Shown: piece by piece, positions 16,721-25,390 of the stretch
Numbering within the stretch: the first letter of the stretch is position 1
Layout: the number at the start of each line of letters is the position of its first letter
From: DASUPK01 sp963744105
GTDB lineage: Bacteria > Actinomycetota > Thermoleophilia > Solirubrobacterales > 70-9
Length of the DNA stretch: 64,000 nucleotides
Direction: 5' to 3'
Assembly: GCA_963744105.1 (NCBI GenBank)
Contig: CAVUSJ010000010.1
Coordinates: 1 to 64,000 of the forward strand
Position numbers and translations under genes: made by a program
The notes under the pieces: model-generated
The model's database searches: none
What the model was told of the DNA's origin: nothing
The model's input: the letters and a program-made list of their open reading frames with translations, nothing else

Positions 16721-17812
16721 TCAGCGGAGGAGGAACGCCTCGATCGCGGCCGCTGCGCGCGGTCCCGCCTCGCCGTCCCAGAGCGGAATCTCCGGTGGGT
16801 TCTCCGGCACCTCCGCCGCGAGCGAGCGCTCCGCGGCCTCGCTCAGGGCCGCCGGATCGACACCGACCAGCTCATTCGTGCCGAGCTCGATCGTGATCGG
16901 CCGCTCGGTGGTGGTCCGGTAGGTGAGGCAGGGGGTGCCGAGCACGCTGGTCTCCTCCTGCACGCCGCCGGAGTCGGTGATCACCAGCCGCGCCTCGGCC
17001 TCGAGGGCGATGAAGTCGTCGTAGTCCATCGGCGGCGTGAGGATCACCTTGCCCCAGCCGGCGCCGGACCCGGCGAGTCGGTCCCGTGTGCGCGGATGGA
17101 CGGGGAAGATCACCGGCATCGAGTCGGCCAGACCGGCGAGCACCTCCATCGTCGGGCCGAGCTTCTCGGGGTCGTCCACCAGGGCCGGGCGGTGCAGGGT
17201 GACGAGCACGAACTCCCTGCTCTTCACCGCATTCCGGCCGAGGACGGCCTCCCGGTTCACGCCCTCGAGCAGCCGGCGGAGGCTGTCGATCATCGTGTTG
17301 CCGACGAGCTCGACGCCGTCGCCGGAGATCCCCTCGCCCGCGAGGTTCTCGACGGCGTCCGGGGAGGTGCAGAGCAGCACGTTGGAGACGCGGTCGGTGA
17401 CGACGCGGTTGACCTCCTCGGGCATCTCCCAGTCGCGAGAGCGGAGGCCGGACTCGATGTGCGCGACCCCCACGTGAAGCTTGGTGGCGGCCAGGGCGGC
17501 GGCGAGGGTGGAGTTGACGTCGCCGGCCACCAGGACGAGATCGGCGGGGTGCTCCAGCAGGTCGGCCTCGACACCGGTGAGCGCCGCGGCGGTCTGCTCG
17601 GCGTGTGTCCCGGAGCCCACGCCGAGGTTCGCGTCGGGCTCCCGCATCCCGAGCCGCTCGATGAAGCCTCCAGACAGGGCGCGGTCATAGTGCTGGCCCG
17701 TGTGCAGGAGCCGAACGGAGACGTCGTCCGAGCCCTCCAGGGCGGCGATCACCGGAGCCGACTTGACGAAGTTGGGTCGCGCGCCGACGACGGCGAGCAC
17801 CGAGGCGGTCAC
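16721..17812 (-). CDS. wecB: UDP-N-acetylglucosamine 2-epimerase (non-hydrolysing)
   Basis: The 363-residue protein matches WecB: VLAVVGARPNFVKSAPVIAAL at the start, TGQHYDRALS, AHIESGLRSRDWEMPEEVNRVVTDRVSN (substrate and catalytic acidic residues), and GGVQEETSVLGTPCLTYRTTTERPI near the C-terminus. It interconverts UDP-GlcNAc and UDP-ManNAc for envelope polysaccharide. It is alone in its transcription unit with its own terminator; other nucleotide-sugar genes lie at 22.1 and 57.6 kb. Confidence 0.93.
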   Translation of the reverse strand: MTASVLAVVGARPNFVKSAPVIAALEGSDDVSVRLLHTGQHYDRALSGGFIERLGMREPDANLGVGSGTHAEQTAAALTGVEADLLEHPADLVLVAGDVNSTLAAALAATKLHVGVAHIESGLRSRDWEMPEEVNRVVTDRVSNVLLCTSPDAVENLAGEGISGDGVELVGNTMIDSLRRLLEGVNREAVLGRNAVKSREFVLVTLHRPALVDDPEKLGPTMEVLAGLADSMPVIFPVHPRTRDRLAGSGAGWGKVILTPPMDYDDFIALEAEARLVITDSGGVQEETSVLGTPCLTYRTTTERPITIELGTNELVGVDPAALSEAAERSLAAEVPENPPEIPLWDGEAGPRAAAAIEAFLLR

Positions 17813-17859
17813 AGCGGAGGAACCTAGCGGCTCGGTCGGCTCAGGTAGGGTCCTGAGGG

Positions 17860-18738
17860 ATGGCTGGCAACGTTTCCGGCGCCGTCGTGGTCACGGGGGC
17901 CTCGACGGGAATCGGGCGGGCGACCGCCCTCCTCCTGGACAAGCAGGGCTACCGCGTGTTCGCGGGCGTCCGCAAGGAGGCCGACGCCAAGTCGCTGGCG
18001 GAGGAGGGCTCCGACAAGGTCACGCCGATCACGATCGACGTGACCAAGCAGCGTTCGATCGCGGCGGCCAAGCAGAAGGTGCAGCGTGCCGTCGGCAAGG
18101 ACGGCATCGTCGGGCTCGTGAACAACGCCGGAGTGGGCGACGGCGGGCCGATCGAGACCATGGACCTGGACGTCTTCCGCAAAGTGCTCGAGGTGAACCT
18201 CGTCGGCCAGATCGCCGTCACCCAGGCGTTCCTCCCGCTGATCCGCAAGGCGCCCGGAACGATCGTCTTCATCGCCTCGATCGGCGGCCGGATCGCCACC
18301 CCGTTCATGTCTCCGTACAACACCTCGAAGTTCGCGGTCGAGGCCCTCGGCGAGTCGCTTCGCGCGGAGCTTGCGCCCTGGGGCATCGACGTATCGGTCG
18401 TCGAGCCGGGCAGCATCGACACCCCGATCTGGTCGAAGGGCGCCGAGACGATCGAGGAGCAGTTCGCGAAGATGCCGCCGAACACCAAGCGGCTGTACGG
18501 CAAGCAGCTCAAGCGCATGGACGAGGTCCTGACTGAGACCGCTGACCGCGGCATTCCGCCGGAGAAGGTCGCGAAGGTGATCCACGCGGCGATCAGCTCG
18601 GAGAACCCGAAGCACCGCTACCTGGTCGGCCGTGACGCGAAGATCGCCGCGCGCCTCAAGGGGACGCTCCCCGATCGCACCTTCAAGAAGCTCATCGATC
18701 GGCAGATGAAGATGCCGAGCGACGTGCCCGCGAAGTAG
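17860..18738 (+). CDS. SDR-family oxidoreductase
   Basis: A classical short-chain dehydrogenase of 292 residues: TGASTGIG cofactor loop (12-19), NNAG (88-91), catalytic Ser140, Tyr153 and Lys157 (SPYNTSKFAVEALGESLRAEL). The ending VPAK and the extra 30 C-terminal residues are like SDRs acting on steroid or lipid alcohols. Divergent from wecB by 47 bp. No neighbour suggests a substrate. Confidence 0.9.
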   Translation: MAGNVSGAVVVTGASTGIGRATALLLDKQGYRVFAGVRKEADAKSLAEEGSDKVTPITIDVTKQRSIAAAKQKVQRAVGKDGIVGLVNNAGVGDGGPIETMDLDVFRKVLEVNLVGQIAVTQAFLPLIRKAPGTIVFIASIGGRIATPFMSPYNTSKFAVEALGESLRAELAPWGIDVSVVEPGSIDTPIWSKGAETIEEQFAKMPPNTKRLYGKQLKRMDEVLTETADRGIPPEKVAKVIHAAISSENPKHRYLVGRDAKIAARLKGTLPDRTFKKLIDRQMKMPSDVPAK

Positions 18739-18801
18739 CTACGTCCTCGAACCTGAGTTCGACACGGTGATCGTCCGCCCGGACCCGGAGCCGGCTGCGG
18801 C

Positions 18802-19599
18802 CTAGAGCCACTCCTTGACGCGGCCCGGGGTGCCGGTGCCGGAGAAGTCGCCCTGGTCGATGATCCGCTCGGCGGCCTCGATCAGCGCGCCGGTGATGGC
18901 CCAGGCGAGCCCCCCGCCGACGCTGACGCGCTGAGCGCCGGCCCCGGCGATCTGGTCGAAGCTCAGGCCGAGGCGGCCGAAGGCAAGCACGTTGACCGGC
19001 TTGTCGACCGCGTCGCAGACGCTCCTGATCTCCTCGGCGCTGGTCAGGCCGGGGGCGTAGAGGACATCGGCGCCCGCCTCCGCAAACGACTGCAGGCGGC
19101 CGATCGTGTCCTCCAGGTCGGGATTGCCGCGCAGATGGTTCTCGGCCCGGGCGGTGAGCAGGAAGGGCGCGTCGAGGGCGCGGGCGGCCTCCGCCGCCGC
19201 GGCGATGCGCTCGGTCGCCTCGGCCGGCTCGTAGAGCCGCTTCTCGTCACGATCGAAATCCTCGATCGAGCCGCCGACGGCGCCGGAGTTGCCGGCGGTG
19301 CTGACGGCGCGGGCCGCGTCCTCCGGGGTGGGCCCGTAGCCGTTCTCGAGATCGGCCGATAGCGGCAGGTCGGTCGCTTCGGCAAGCGCGCTGATGTGCC
19401 CGGCCTTCTCCTCGAGGGTCACGCGGCCGTCGGCGCGGCCGAGGGTGAAGGCGAAGCCGCTGCTGGTCGTGGCGAGCGCCTTGAAGCCCAGCCCGGCCAG
19501 GACCTTGGCCGAGCCGGCGTCCCAGGGGTTCGGAATTACGAAGGGGTCGCCTTGATGGAGAGCGCGGAATGCATCGCCCCTCTCCTGCTGCGTGGCCAC
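18802..19599 (-). CDS. Isocitrate lyase / PEP phosphomutase superfamily protein
   Basis: The 265-residue TIM-barrel protein shows the superfamily motifs FVIPNPWDAGSAKVLAGLGFKALATTSSG, LPLSADLENGYG (metal-binding DxE), GSIEDFDRD and LTARAENHLRG. It lacks the KKCGH loop of true isocitrate lyase and so belongs with the PEP-mutase/oxaloacetate-hydrolase-like group that makes or breaks C-C or P-C bonds. It ends 8 bp downstream of the MarR gene start side on the same strand, so the MarR regulator and this enzyme may share a transcript. Confidence 0.85.
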   Translation of the reverse strand: MATQQERGDAFRALHQGDPFVIPNPWDAGSAKVLAGLGFKALATTSSGFAFTLGRADGRVTLEEKAGHISALAEATDLPLSADLENGYGPTPEDAARAVSTAGNSGAVGGSIEDFDRDEKRLYEPAEATERIAAAAEAARALDAPFLLTARAENHLRGNPDLEDTIGRLQSFAEAGADVLYAPGLTSAEEIRSVCDAVDKPVNVLAFGRLGLSFDQIAGAGAQRVSVGGGLAWAITGALIEAAERIIDQGDFSGTGTPGRVKEWL

Positions 19600-19606
19600 C
19601 TCTCGA

Positions 19607-20077
19607 TCATCGCATCTCGCGCAACCGGTCCAGGTGGCGTCGGGTGATCTCGTTGGTAGCTCTCAGGAACCGGTGGAGGCTCTCGAGCTGCTCGCCGCTG
19701 AAGCGCTCCAGGGAGGAGGCCCATTCCGCCGCCACGGGCCCCCAGATCCGCTCGGCGCGGGAGTAGAACGCCTTCGTCACCTCGACCTTCACCCGCCGCC
19801 GGTCGGCCGGGTCCGCGACGCGCCGGGCGAATCCCTTCTTCTCCAGGCGGTCGATCACCCCGGTCACCGCGCCCGTCGTCAGTCCTGACTGGGCGGCGAG
19901 CTCCCCGGCGGTCACGCCCCCCGCGTTCTCGATGATGTTCAGGCAGTGCAGGTCGGTCTCGCTCACGCCGAGCCGCTGCGCAGCCAGGTTGTCGAAGGCG
20001 TCGTCGAGGTTGCCGCTGACCCTGAACTCCCGGATCAGCTCGTCGACCCGCTCGCTTTTCTTGCGTCTCTCGGCCAC
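19607..20077 (-). CDS. MarR-family transcriptional regulator
   Basis: The 156-residue winged-helix protein contains LHCLNIIENAGGVTAGELAAQSGLTTGAVTGVIDRLEKKGFARRVADPADRRRVKVEVT, the standard MarR DNA-binding core. It is divergent from a VOC-family gene across 65 bp holding two palindromes, an arrangement usual for a MarR repressor controlling itself and a detoxification enzyme. The PEP-mutase-like gene follows 7 bp downstream. Confidence 0.9.
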   Translation of the reverse strand: MAERRKKSERVDELIREFRVSGNLDDAFDNLAAQRLGVSETDLHCLNIIENAGGVTAGELAAQSGLTTGAVTGVIDRLEKKGFARRVADPADRRRVKVEVTKAFYSRAERIWGPVAAEWASSLERFSGEQLESLHRFLRATNEITRRHLDRLREMR

Positions 20078-20088
20078 TGTGATAATCT

Positions 20089-20120
20089 CTTAGATACTAA
20101 GATATTTGCTTACTAAGTAA
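20089..20120. promoter_or_regulatory. Candidate MarR operators in divergent promoter
   Basis: Two AT-rich palindromes lie between the MarR and VOC genes: CTTAGATACTAAG (20089-20101) and TTACTAAGTAA (20110-20120). Their centres are 20 bp apart, about two helical turns. They cover the likely promoters of both genes. Confidence 0.55.
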
Positions 20121-20142
20121 CTCAGTCTACAAGGAGATCCAG

Positions 20143-20532
20143 ATGACGATCGAGATGAAGCTCGAACTGATCCAGCTTCCGGTGTCGGACATCGACCGGG
20201 CCAAGGACTTCTACGTCAACAAGGTCGGCTTCAACGACGACCACGACCACCGGGTCAGCGACGAGATCCGCTTCGTGCAGCTGACGCCTCCGGGTTCCGC
20301 CTGCTCGATCGCGCTGACCACTGGTGCGCACGAGATGAAGCCCGGCAGCATCGAGGGCCTGCAGCTGGTCATCGATGACGCGGACGCCGCGCGCGCGGAG
20401 CTCGCCGGGCGTGGCGTGGAGGTCAGCGAGGTCCAGGACTTCCCCTGGGGGCGGTTCGTCTTCTTCGAGGACCCGGACGGCAACGGGTGGGCGCTGCAGG
20501 CCCTGGACTCACCGCTGCGGCCGAAGAGCTAG
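20143..20532 (+). CDS. VOC-superfamily protein (glyoxalase-like)
   Basis: The 129-residue protein has LELIQLPVSDIDRAKDFYVNKVGFNDDHDH at the start and WGRFVFFEDPDGNGWALQAL at the end, the VOC metal-fold halves. A strong AAGGAG (20131-20136) precedes the ATG. It faces a MarR regulator, suggesting induction by a small toxic ligand; the substrate is unknown. Its end overlaps the convergent secreted-protein gene by 4 bp. Confidence 0.88.
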   Translation: MTIEMKLELIQLPVSDIDRAKDFYVNKVGFNDDHDHRVSDEIRFVQLTPPGSACSIALTTGAHEMKPGSIEGLQLVIDDADAARAELAGRGVEVSEVQDFPWGRFVFFEDPDGNGWALQALDSPLRPKS

Positions 20533-21299
20533 CGCCGCTTCTTCCTGCACTTCTTGGCGGCCGCGGCGCTGCGGTGCTTCTTCTTGCACTTCTTCTTGGT
20601 CGGCGCCGTCGCCGACGGCGTAGGCGGCGGCGTCGCCGGGACGTCCGCAATGACCAGTCGGAAGCCACCGATCGAGCCGAGGTACTCATCTCCGGTCCAC
20701 GGCCAGACTCCGTCCGCATCGCGCAGCGTACGCGCGACGAAGTTGCCGCTCGCGTCGGTTGAGAGGGCATCGTTCTGCAGGACGCCTGAGCCGAGGCCAT
20801 CCGCGTCCGTGGCGAACGCGCCTGCCGCGTGGCCGAATCTGATCAGCAATCCACCGCCGGCGAAGTTGAACGGCGCGGTCGCCGTGAATGTGAGCTCGTA
20901 ATCCCCCGTGACGGTGTTGCCCCGTGGGTTGGCCGGAACCTGTGTGTTGGGGACGACCTGAGTGAAGGAGCCAGCGTTCTGGTCCCCGCCGTTGACCGTC
21001 GCCGCCGCCATGTCGATCTGGAGTTGGATGTCGACGTTGTTCAGCGACGAGAGGTCGAACGAAACGGTGTCACCGGGCTGCAGGGAGAAGCTCGGGACGT
21101 TCTTGTAGATCCAGACCGTGTAGGGCGCCCAGACATCCGACTCTCCAAACGGCGCCGACTGGCCGTCGTTGCCGGGGGTGGCCGGGTTGACGTTCACGGT
21201 CGTCGCGTCGGCCTGTGCCGACCCCATCGCCACCTGTCCGCCGATCAGTGCGGCGACCGTCGCGGCGATCGCAATGAGCCCCCTAGTGGACCTCCTCAT
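20529..21299 (-). CDS. Secreted protein with Lys/Cys-rich tail
   Basis: The 256-residue protein starts MRRSTRGLIAIAATVAALIGGQVAMGSAQA, a signal peptide, followed by a beta-rich domain (TVNVNPATPGNDGQSAPFGESDVWAPYTVWIYKNVPSFSLQPGDTVSFDL) and an FRLVIADVPATPPPTPSATAPT linker into KKKCKKKHRSAAAAKKCRKKRR. The tail is nearly the same as that of the next gene upstream (21.4 kb). No enzyme motif is seen. Function unknown; surface location is inferred. Confidence 0.7.
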   Translation of the reverse strand: MRRSTRGLIAIAATVAALIGGQVAMGSAQADATTVNVNPATPGNDGQSAPFGESDVWAPYTVWIYKNVPSFSLQPGDTVSFDLSSLNNVDIQLQIDMAAATVNGGDQNAGSFTQVVPNTQVPANPRGNTVTGDYELTFTATAPFNFAGGGLLIRFGHAAGAFATDADGLGSGVLQNDALSTDASGNFVARTLRDADGVWPWTGDEYLGSIGGFRLVIADVPATPPPTPSATAPTKKKCKKKHRSAAAAKKCRKKRR

Positions 21300-21364
21300 T
21301 GCGCGCCACTCTAGGCGAGGCTCCCAACTGATTCGTCCCCTTTATTCCGGTGATCGACGGACGT

Positions 21365-22099
21365 TCAGTGGTGCTTCTTCTTGCACTTCTTCTTGGCGGC
21401 CTCGGCGCTGCGGTGCTTGTGCTTCTTGCACTTCTTTTTGGGCGGCGGCGCTGAGGACGGGCAGGGGGTCTGGAGGGTTGCGTTGGTCGGGCACTGATCC
21501 TGGGTCTCGTCCCCGTACCCGTCGTGATCGGCGTCCGCCTCGATCGTCCCCGAGATCAGAGGCGGGTTGTGGTTGCAGAGGAGCGTGGTGTAGTCGTCGC
21601 TGTTCCCCGGAGCGTTGTCGGGGGTGTACGCGCACTCCGCCGTTGGATCGTTGTACGCATCGGAGATGGTCGAGCCGGAGTCGTTCAGGTCGACGGCGAG
21701 CTTCTGGCCGGCGGCGATCGGCCGGCGGGTCGGCACCTCGGTGACGTGGCCGCCCGCCGTCGCGTCGGGCGTGACCGAGATCGGGATCTGCGGCGGATCG
21801 TTCAGAAAGGTGTAGGTGGTGGAGTCCGGCTGGCCGTTGGGCGTCAGGACCTCGATGAATCCGGATCCGGCTGCACCGTTGGTCTTCAGGCGGACCGAGG
21901 TGAGGATGCCGCTCACGGGTGCGCCGGTGTTCGGAGTGCCGCCGGGGTCGGTCACGGTGGTGATCGAGTAGATCCCCGTGTCGAACGCCGGGTCCTGGCT
22001 CATGTCTGCGCCGAACACCGTCGCCGCCGAGGCGCTGGTCGGAAGCGTGAGAAAGGCGATGGCCGCCACGAGGACTCCGAGGCGCTTCACGAATCGCAC
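21365..22099 (-). CDS. Secreted protein with Lys/Cys-rich tail and calcium-loop-like repeat
   Basis: The 244-residue protein has a signal peptide (VLVAAIAFLTLPTSASA), an N-terminal domain (TVFGADMSQDPAFDTG ... APVSGILTSVRLKTNG ... IAAGQKLAVDLND) similar in layout to the IGSNL proteins, then DADHDGYGDETQDQCP, a thrombospondin-type-3-like Asp-rich loop likely to bind calcium, a Pro linker and the tail KKKCKKHKHRSAEAAKKKCKKKHH. Its start is 40 bp from the next gene. The combination suggests a cell-envelope protein; no activity can be assigned. Confidence 0.7.
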   Translation of the reverse strand: MRFVKRLGVLVAAIAFLTLPTSASAATVFGADMSQDPAFDTGIYSITTVTDPGGTPNTGAPVSGILTSVRLKTNGAAGSGFIEVLTPNGQPDSTTYTFLNDPPQIPISVTPDATAGGHVTEVPTRRPIAAGQKLAVDLNDSGSTISDAYNDPTAECAYTPDNAPGNSDDYTTLLCNHNPPLISGTIEADADHDGYGDETQDQCPTNATLQTPCPSSAPPPKKKCKKHKHRSAEAAKKKCKKKHH

Positions 22100-22138
22100 C
22101 GTAACCGCCGATCCGGACCGAGTCGATCGGAGCTTCGG

Positions 22139-23086
<948 letters not shown>

Positions 23087-23159
23087 GGGCGGGCGAGGAT
23101 AGCTAGGCGGGTCGGGGGTGGTGGAAGATGGATCGCAGCTAGGGGCGGGATATCCGGGC

Positions 23160-23203
23160 CGTTGGTGAGTTTCCGTCCCCCGTTGGCCGGTAACTCACCA
23201 ACG
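23160..23203. terminator. Long perfect stem-loop between UXS and the 23.2-kb gene
   Basis: CGTTGGTGAGTT (23160-23171) pairs perfectly with AACTCACCAACG (23192-23203) around a 20-base GC-rich loop. On the plus strand CCGTTCTTTTCG follows. It lies 15 bp beyond the stop of the minus-strand gene at 23218, so it probably ends that transcript; an operator or small-RNA role is possible because of the large loop. Confidence 0.5.
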
Positions 23204-23217
23204 CCGTTCTTTTCGAG

Positions 23218-23766
23218 CTAGGACTGCGGCAGCAGGACCGTCGCCCGCCCGAACCCGAAGCTCTCGCGCCGCACGTGCTTGATCTTCGAGGTGCCCTGGA
23301 CGTCGATGTGGATCCGCTGCTGGTCCATGAACGTCACCGGCGTCCGGACCTTCGGGTTGAACGGATCGGTCTCCAGGTAGTAGCTGTCGGGCATCACGAA
23401 GGTGAGCACCGCCCGGCCCTTGGCGTTCGCGACGAAGGGCGGGGACCCCGGCGCCGGCGCGGCCGGCGCGACGTCGCAGAAGTAGAGCTCGCCGCACTGC
23501 AGGGTGGTGGGGGGCGGCTCGATGAAGACGGCGATCCTCGCCTTCGGCGCCATGCGCGAGATCGAGATGGTCTCGGGCTGGCCGGGGGTGACGAAGCCGT
23601 CGGAGCCGACCTTCGCCTTCAGGAAGACGAACTTCGTCTTCGGCTTGGCCTTGGCGGAGAGCTCGACCGGCGCGCTGCCGGCAGACACGGTTGCGGGCAG
23701 GAGCACGGCCCACGCCAGTGCGGCGACTGCGGCGATGACTCTCTTGTTGCCCCTCCCCGTGAACAC
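23218..23766 (-). CDS. Secreted protein of unknown function
   Basis: From GTG 23766 the protein (about 182 residues) has a signal peptide (FTGRGNKRVIAAVAALAWAVLLPATVSAGSA), then SKFVFLKAKVGSDGFV-like text (KTKFVFLKAKVGSDGFVTPGQPETISI), one Cys pair (QCGELYFCDV), and ends GFGRATVLLPQS. No family is recognised. The frame is open to 23898, but the earlier ATG would put 44 charged residues before the signal peptide. Its upstream region carries two palindromic operators shared with the divergent sigma factor gene. Confidence 0.6.
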   Translation of the reverse strand: MFTGRGNKRVIAAVAALAWAVLLPATVSAGSAPVELSAKAKPKTKFVFLKAKVGSDGFVTPGQPETISISRMAPKARIAVFIEPPPTTLQCGELYFCDVAPAAPAPGSPPFVANAKGRAVLTFVMPDSYYLETDPFNPKVRTPVTFMDQQRIHIDVQGTSKIKHVRRESFGFGRATVLLPQS

Positions 23767-23837
23767 GGCGGTGACTATCGCAGGACATGGGCGAGGCGGC
23801 AAGCGCGGCCAACTCCCCAGTCCTGGAAGACGGATCC

Positions 23838-23880
23838 CGCAATTTGCGGTGGATTCGGATGTCCATCTACGCAAATTGCG
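23838..23880. promoter_or_regulatory. Twin 11-bp palindromes between the sigma-factor gene and a secreted-protein gene
   Basis: CGCAATTTGCG (23838-23848) and CGCAAATTGCG (23870-23880) are each perfect palindromes around one central base, and are also reverse complements of each other. Centres are 32 bp apart, close to three turns, so both face the same side of the helix. They sit in the 169-bp divergent gap and look like a paired operator. Confidence 0.6.
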
Positions 23881-23935
23881 CACGCAGCCTCTGGCCAAAC
23901 GGGGCGAGTAGTGGCAGCTTTCGACTCACTCGGAT

Positions 23936-25114
23936 GTGTCGGAGGTGAGCCGTCTGGGTCAGTTGGGAGGAACAACCGGTCGAGCGGGGGCCGAAGCTCG
24001 ATCCGTAGATGAGGCCGGAGAGGCAGTCGCCTCCCCCGAGTCGCGCCGTCGCGCAGCCAGCGCCCTGATCGAAACTCACGACGCCGTCTTCCGGCGGACA
24101 GCGCGGCGCTATTCGATCTGCGCCGACGACTCCGAGGACGCGTATCAGCGGGCCCTCGAGATTCTGCTGACGAAGGCGCCGCCGATCGAGGGCGACGCGC
24201 TCGTCCGCTGGATGCAGACGGTCACCAAGCGCGAGGCCCTGGCGGTGCGTCGTCAGCGGGAGCGCCTCCTCGGCTCCCCACGGCTCTCTCGCCCCGACGA
24301 GGACGACGAGCGGGACCCGCTCGACTCGATCGCCTCGGAGAGCCCAGGTCCAAACGACCGACTGGCCCGGCGCGAGCGAGTGGTCCGCAGCGGAGAGGCA
24401 CTCAACGCGCTGAAGCCGCAGGAGGTCCGGGCGCTGACTCTCAAGGCGCAGGGGTACTCGTACGCCGAGATAGGCGAGATCACGGGCTGGTCGTATACGA
24501 AGATCAACCGGTGTATGGCCGAGGGCAGGAAGCGATTCCTGCAGGTCTTCGCGGAGATCGAGGACGGTCGCCGCTGCGACCAGCTCGCGGAGGCGCTTTC
24601 GCAGATGGCCGATGGCGAGGGCGCCAACGGATCGGCGGACGCACTCGAGTTCCATTTGAGGGGCTGCGCGGCCTGCCGCGCGAAGCTCCGCGCCTACCGG
24701 GCGATCCCGGACAAGGTCTTCGACCTGATGCCCGCCGGCCCGCTGCTCGACCAGTCGATGGGCGGGCATCCGCACGAATGGATCGCGGAACGGGCGGGAG
24801 CGATGGTGGAGAAGGTCCGCGAAGCCGGCTACTCACTCGTTTCACGTGGAGGCGGCGGAAGCGGTGACGCCGCGTCGGTGGCGGCGGCGGGCGGATCGCG
24901 TGGAGCGGGAATGGCTGCACTGGCGAAGGTGCTGGCGATCTGCGGCGCAACGGCGGCTGGCGGCGCTGCGTGCGTGGCCGGTGGAGTCGTGGACCCCGGA
25001 TCGATCACGGAAAGTCACGACCGCGACCAGGCGGCGGTGGCGAGACCGGCGCCACCGACAGCGTCGACCGTTCCGGAGATCCCGGACGGCTCCGTCAGCG
25101 ACCGCCACCGCTGA
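23936..25114 (+). CDS. RNA polymerase sigma factor (ECF/sigma-70 family) with C-terminal zinc-finger-like and hydrophobic extension
   Basis: The GTG-started 392-residue frame has sigma region 2 (ALIETHDAVFRRTARRYSICADDSEDAYQRALEIL ... VRWMQTVTKREAL, about 40-105), a charged linker, and region 4 (ALKPQEVRALTLKAQGYSYAEIGEITGWSYTKINRCMAEGRKRF, about 158-200). It continues with an anti-sigma-like zinc motif (EFHLRGCAACRAKL, about 240-253) and a hydrophobic segment (ALAKVLAICGATAAGGAACVAGGVV, about 325-349). Such fused extensions suggest self-regulation or membrane contact. The stop at 25114 seems premature: a Gly-rich tail follows in another frame. Its divergent promoter holds twin palindromes. 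Confidence 0.82.
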   Translation: MSEVSRLGQLGGTTGRAGAEARSVDEAGEAVASPESRRRAASALIETHDAVFRRTARRYSICADDSEDAYQRALEILLTKAPPIEGDALVRWMQTVTKREALAVRRQRERLLGSPRLSRPDEDDERDPLDSIASESPGPNDRLARRERVVRSGEALNALKPQEVRALTLKAQGYSYAEIGEITGWSYTKINRCMAEGRKRFLQVFAEIEDGRRCDQLAEALSQMADGEGANGSADALEFHLRGCAACRAKLRAYRAIPDKVFDLMPAGPLLDQSMGGHPHEWIAERAGAMVEKVREAGYSLVSRGGGGSGDAASVAAAGGSRGAGMAALAKVLAICGATAAGGAACVAGGVVDPGSITESHDRDQAAVARPAPPTASTVPEIPDGSVSDRHR

Positions 25115-25322
25115 GACGTCGACGACCAAGCCCGCGGAACCCGCGATTCCACCGCCTACGCCTACACAGCAGAAGAGTCGTCAGTTCGGGGTTGAGGCAG
25201 CGAGCTCCGGCTCCTCCTCGGGGAGCACGAGCAGCGGTGAGTTCGGCGGCCCGTCCAGTGGCGGCGGTTCTGGGGGCGGGGGTTCGGGCGGCGGCGGCTC
25301 CGGTGGATTTGGGATCGAGTGA
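25080..25322 (+). other. Out-of-frame Gly/Ser-rich tail of the sigma factor (apparent frameshift)
   Basis: In the +1 frame relative to the sigma gene, coding-like sequence runs from about 25085 to TGA 25320-25322: TAPSATATAETSTTKP, PPPTPTQQKSRQFGVE, then Gly/Ser repeats broken by EFGG and ending GGFGIE. The QFGVE/GFGIE modules look like the natural C-terminus of this sigma family. A one-base insertion, for example in the CCC run near 25090, would explain the break; it could be a sequence error or a true lesion. Confidence 0.5.
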
Positions 25323-25390
25323 TGAAGGCGGTGGAGAACTTTGGGCTCCCGGCTCTTAGGGAGTGGATGGGATCAGCGGACAGAGAGGAG

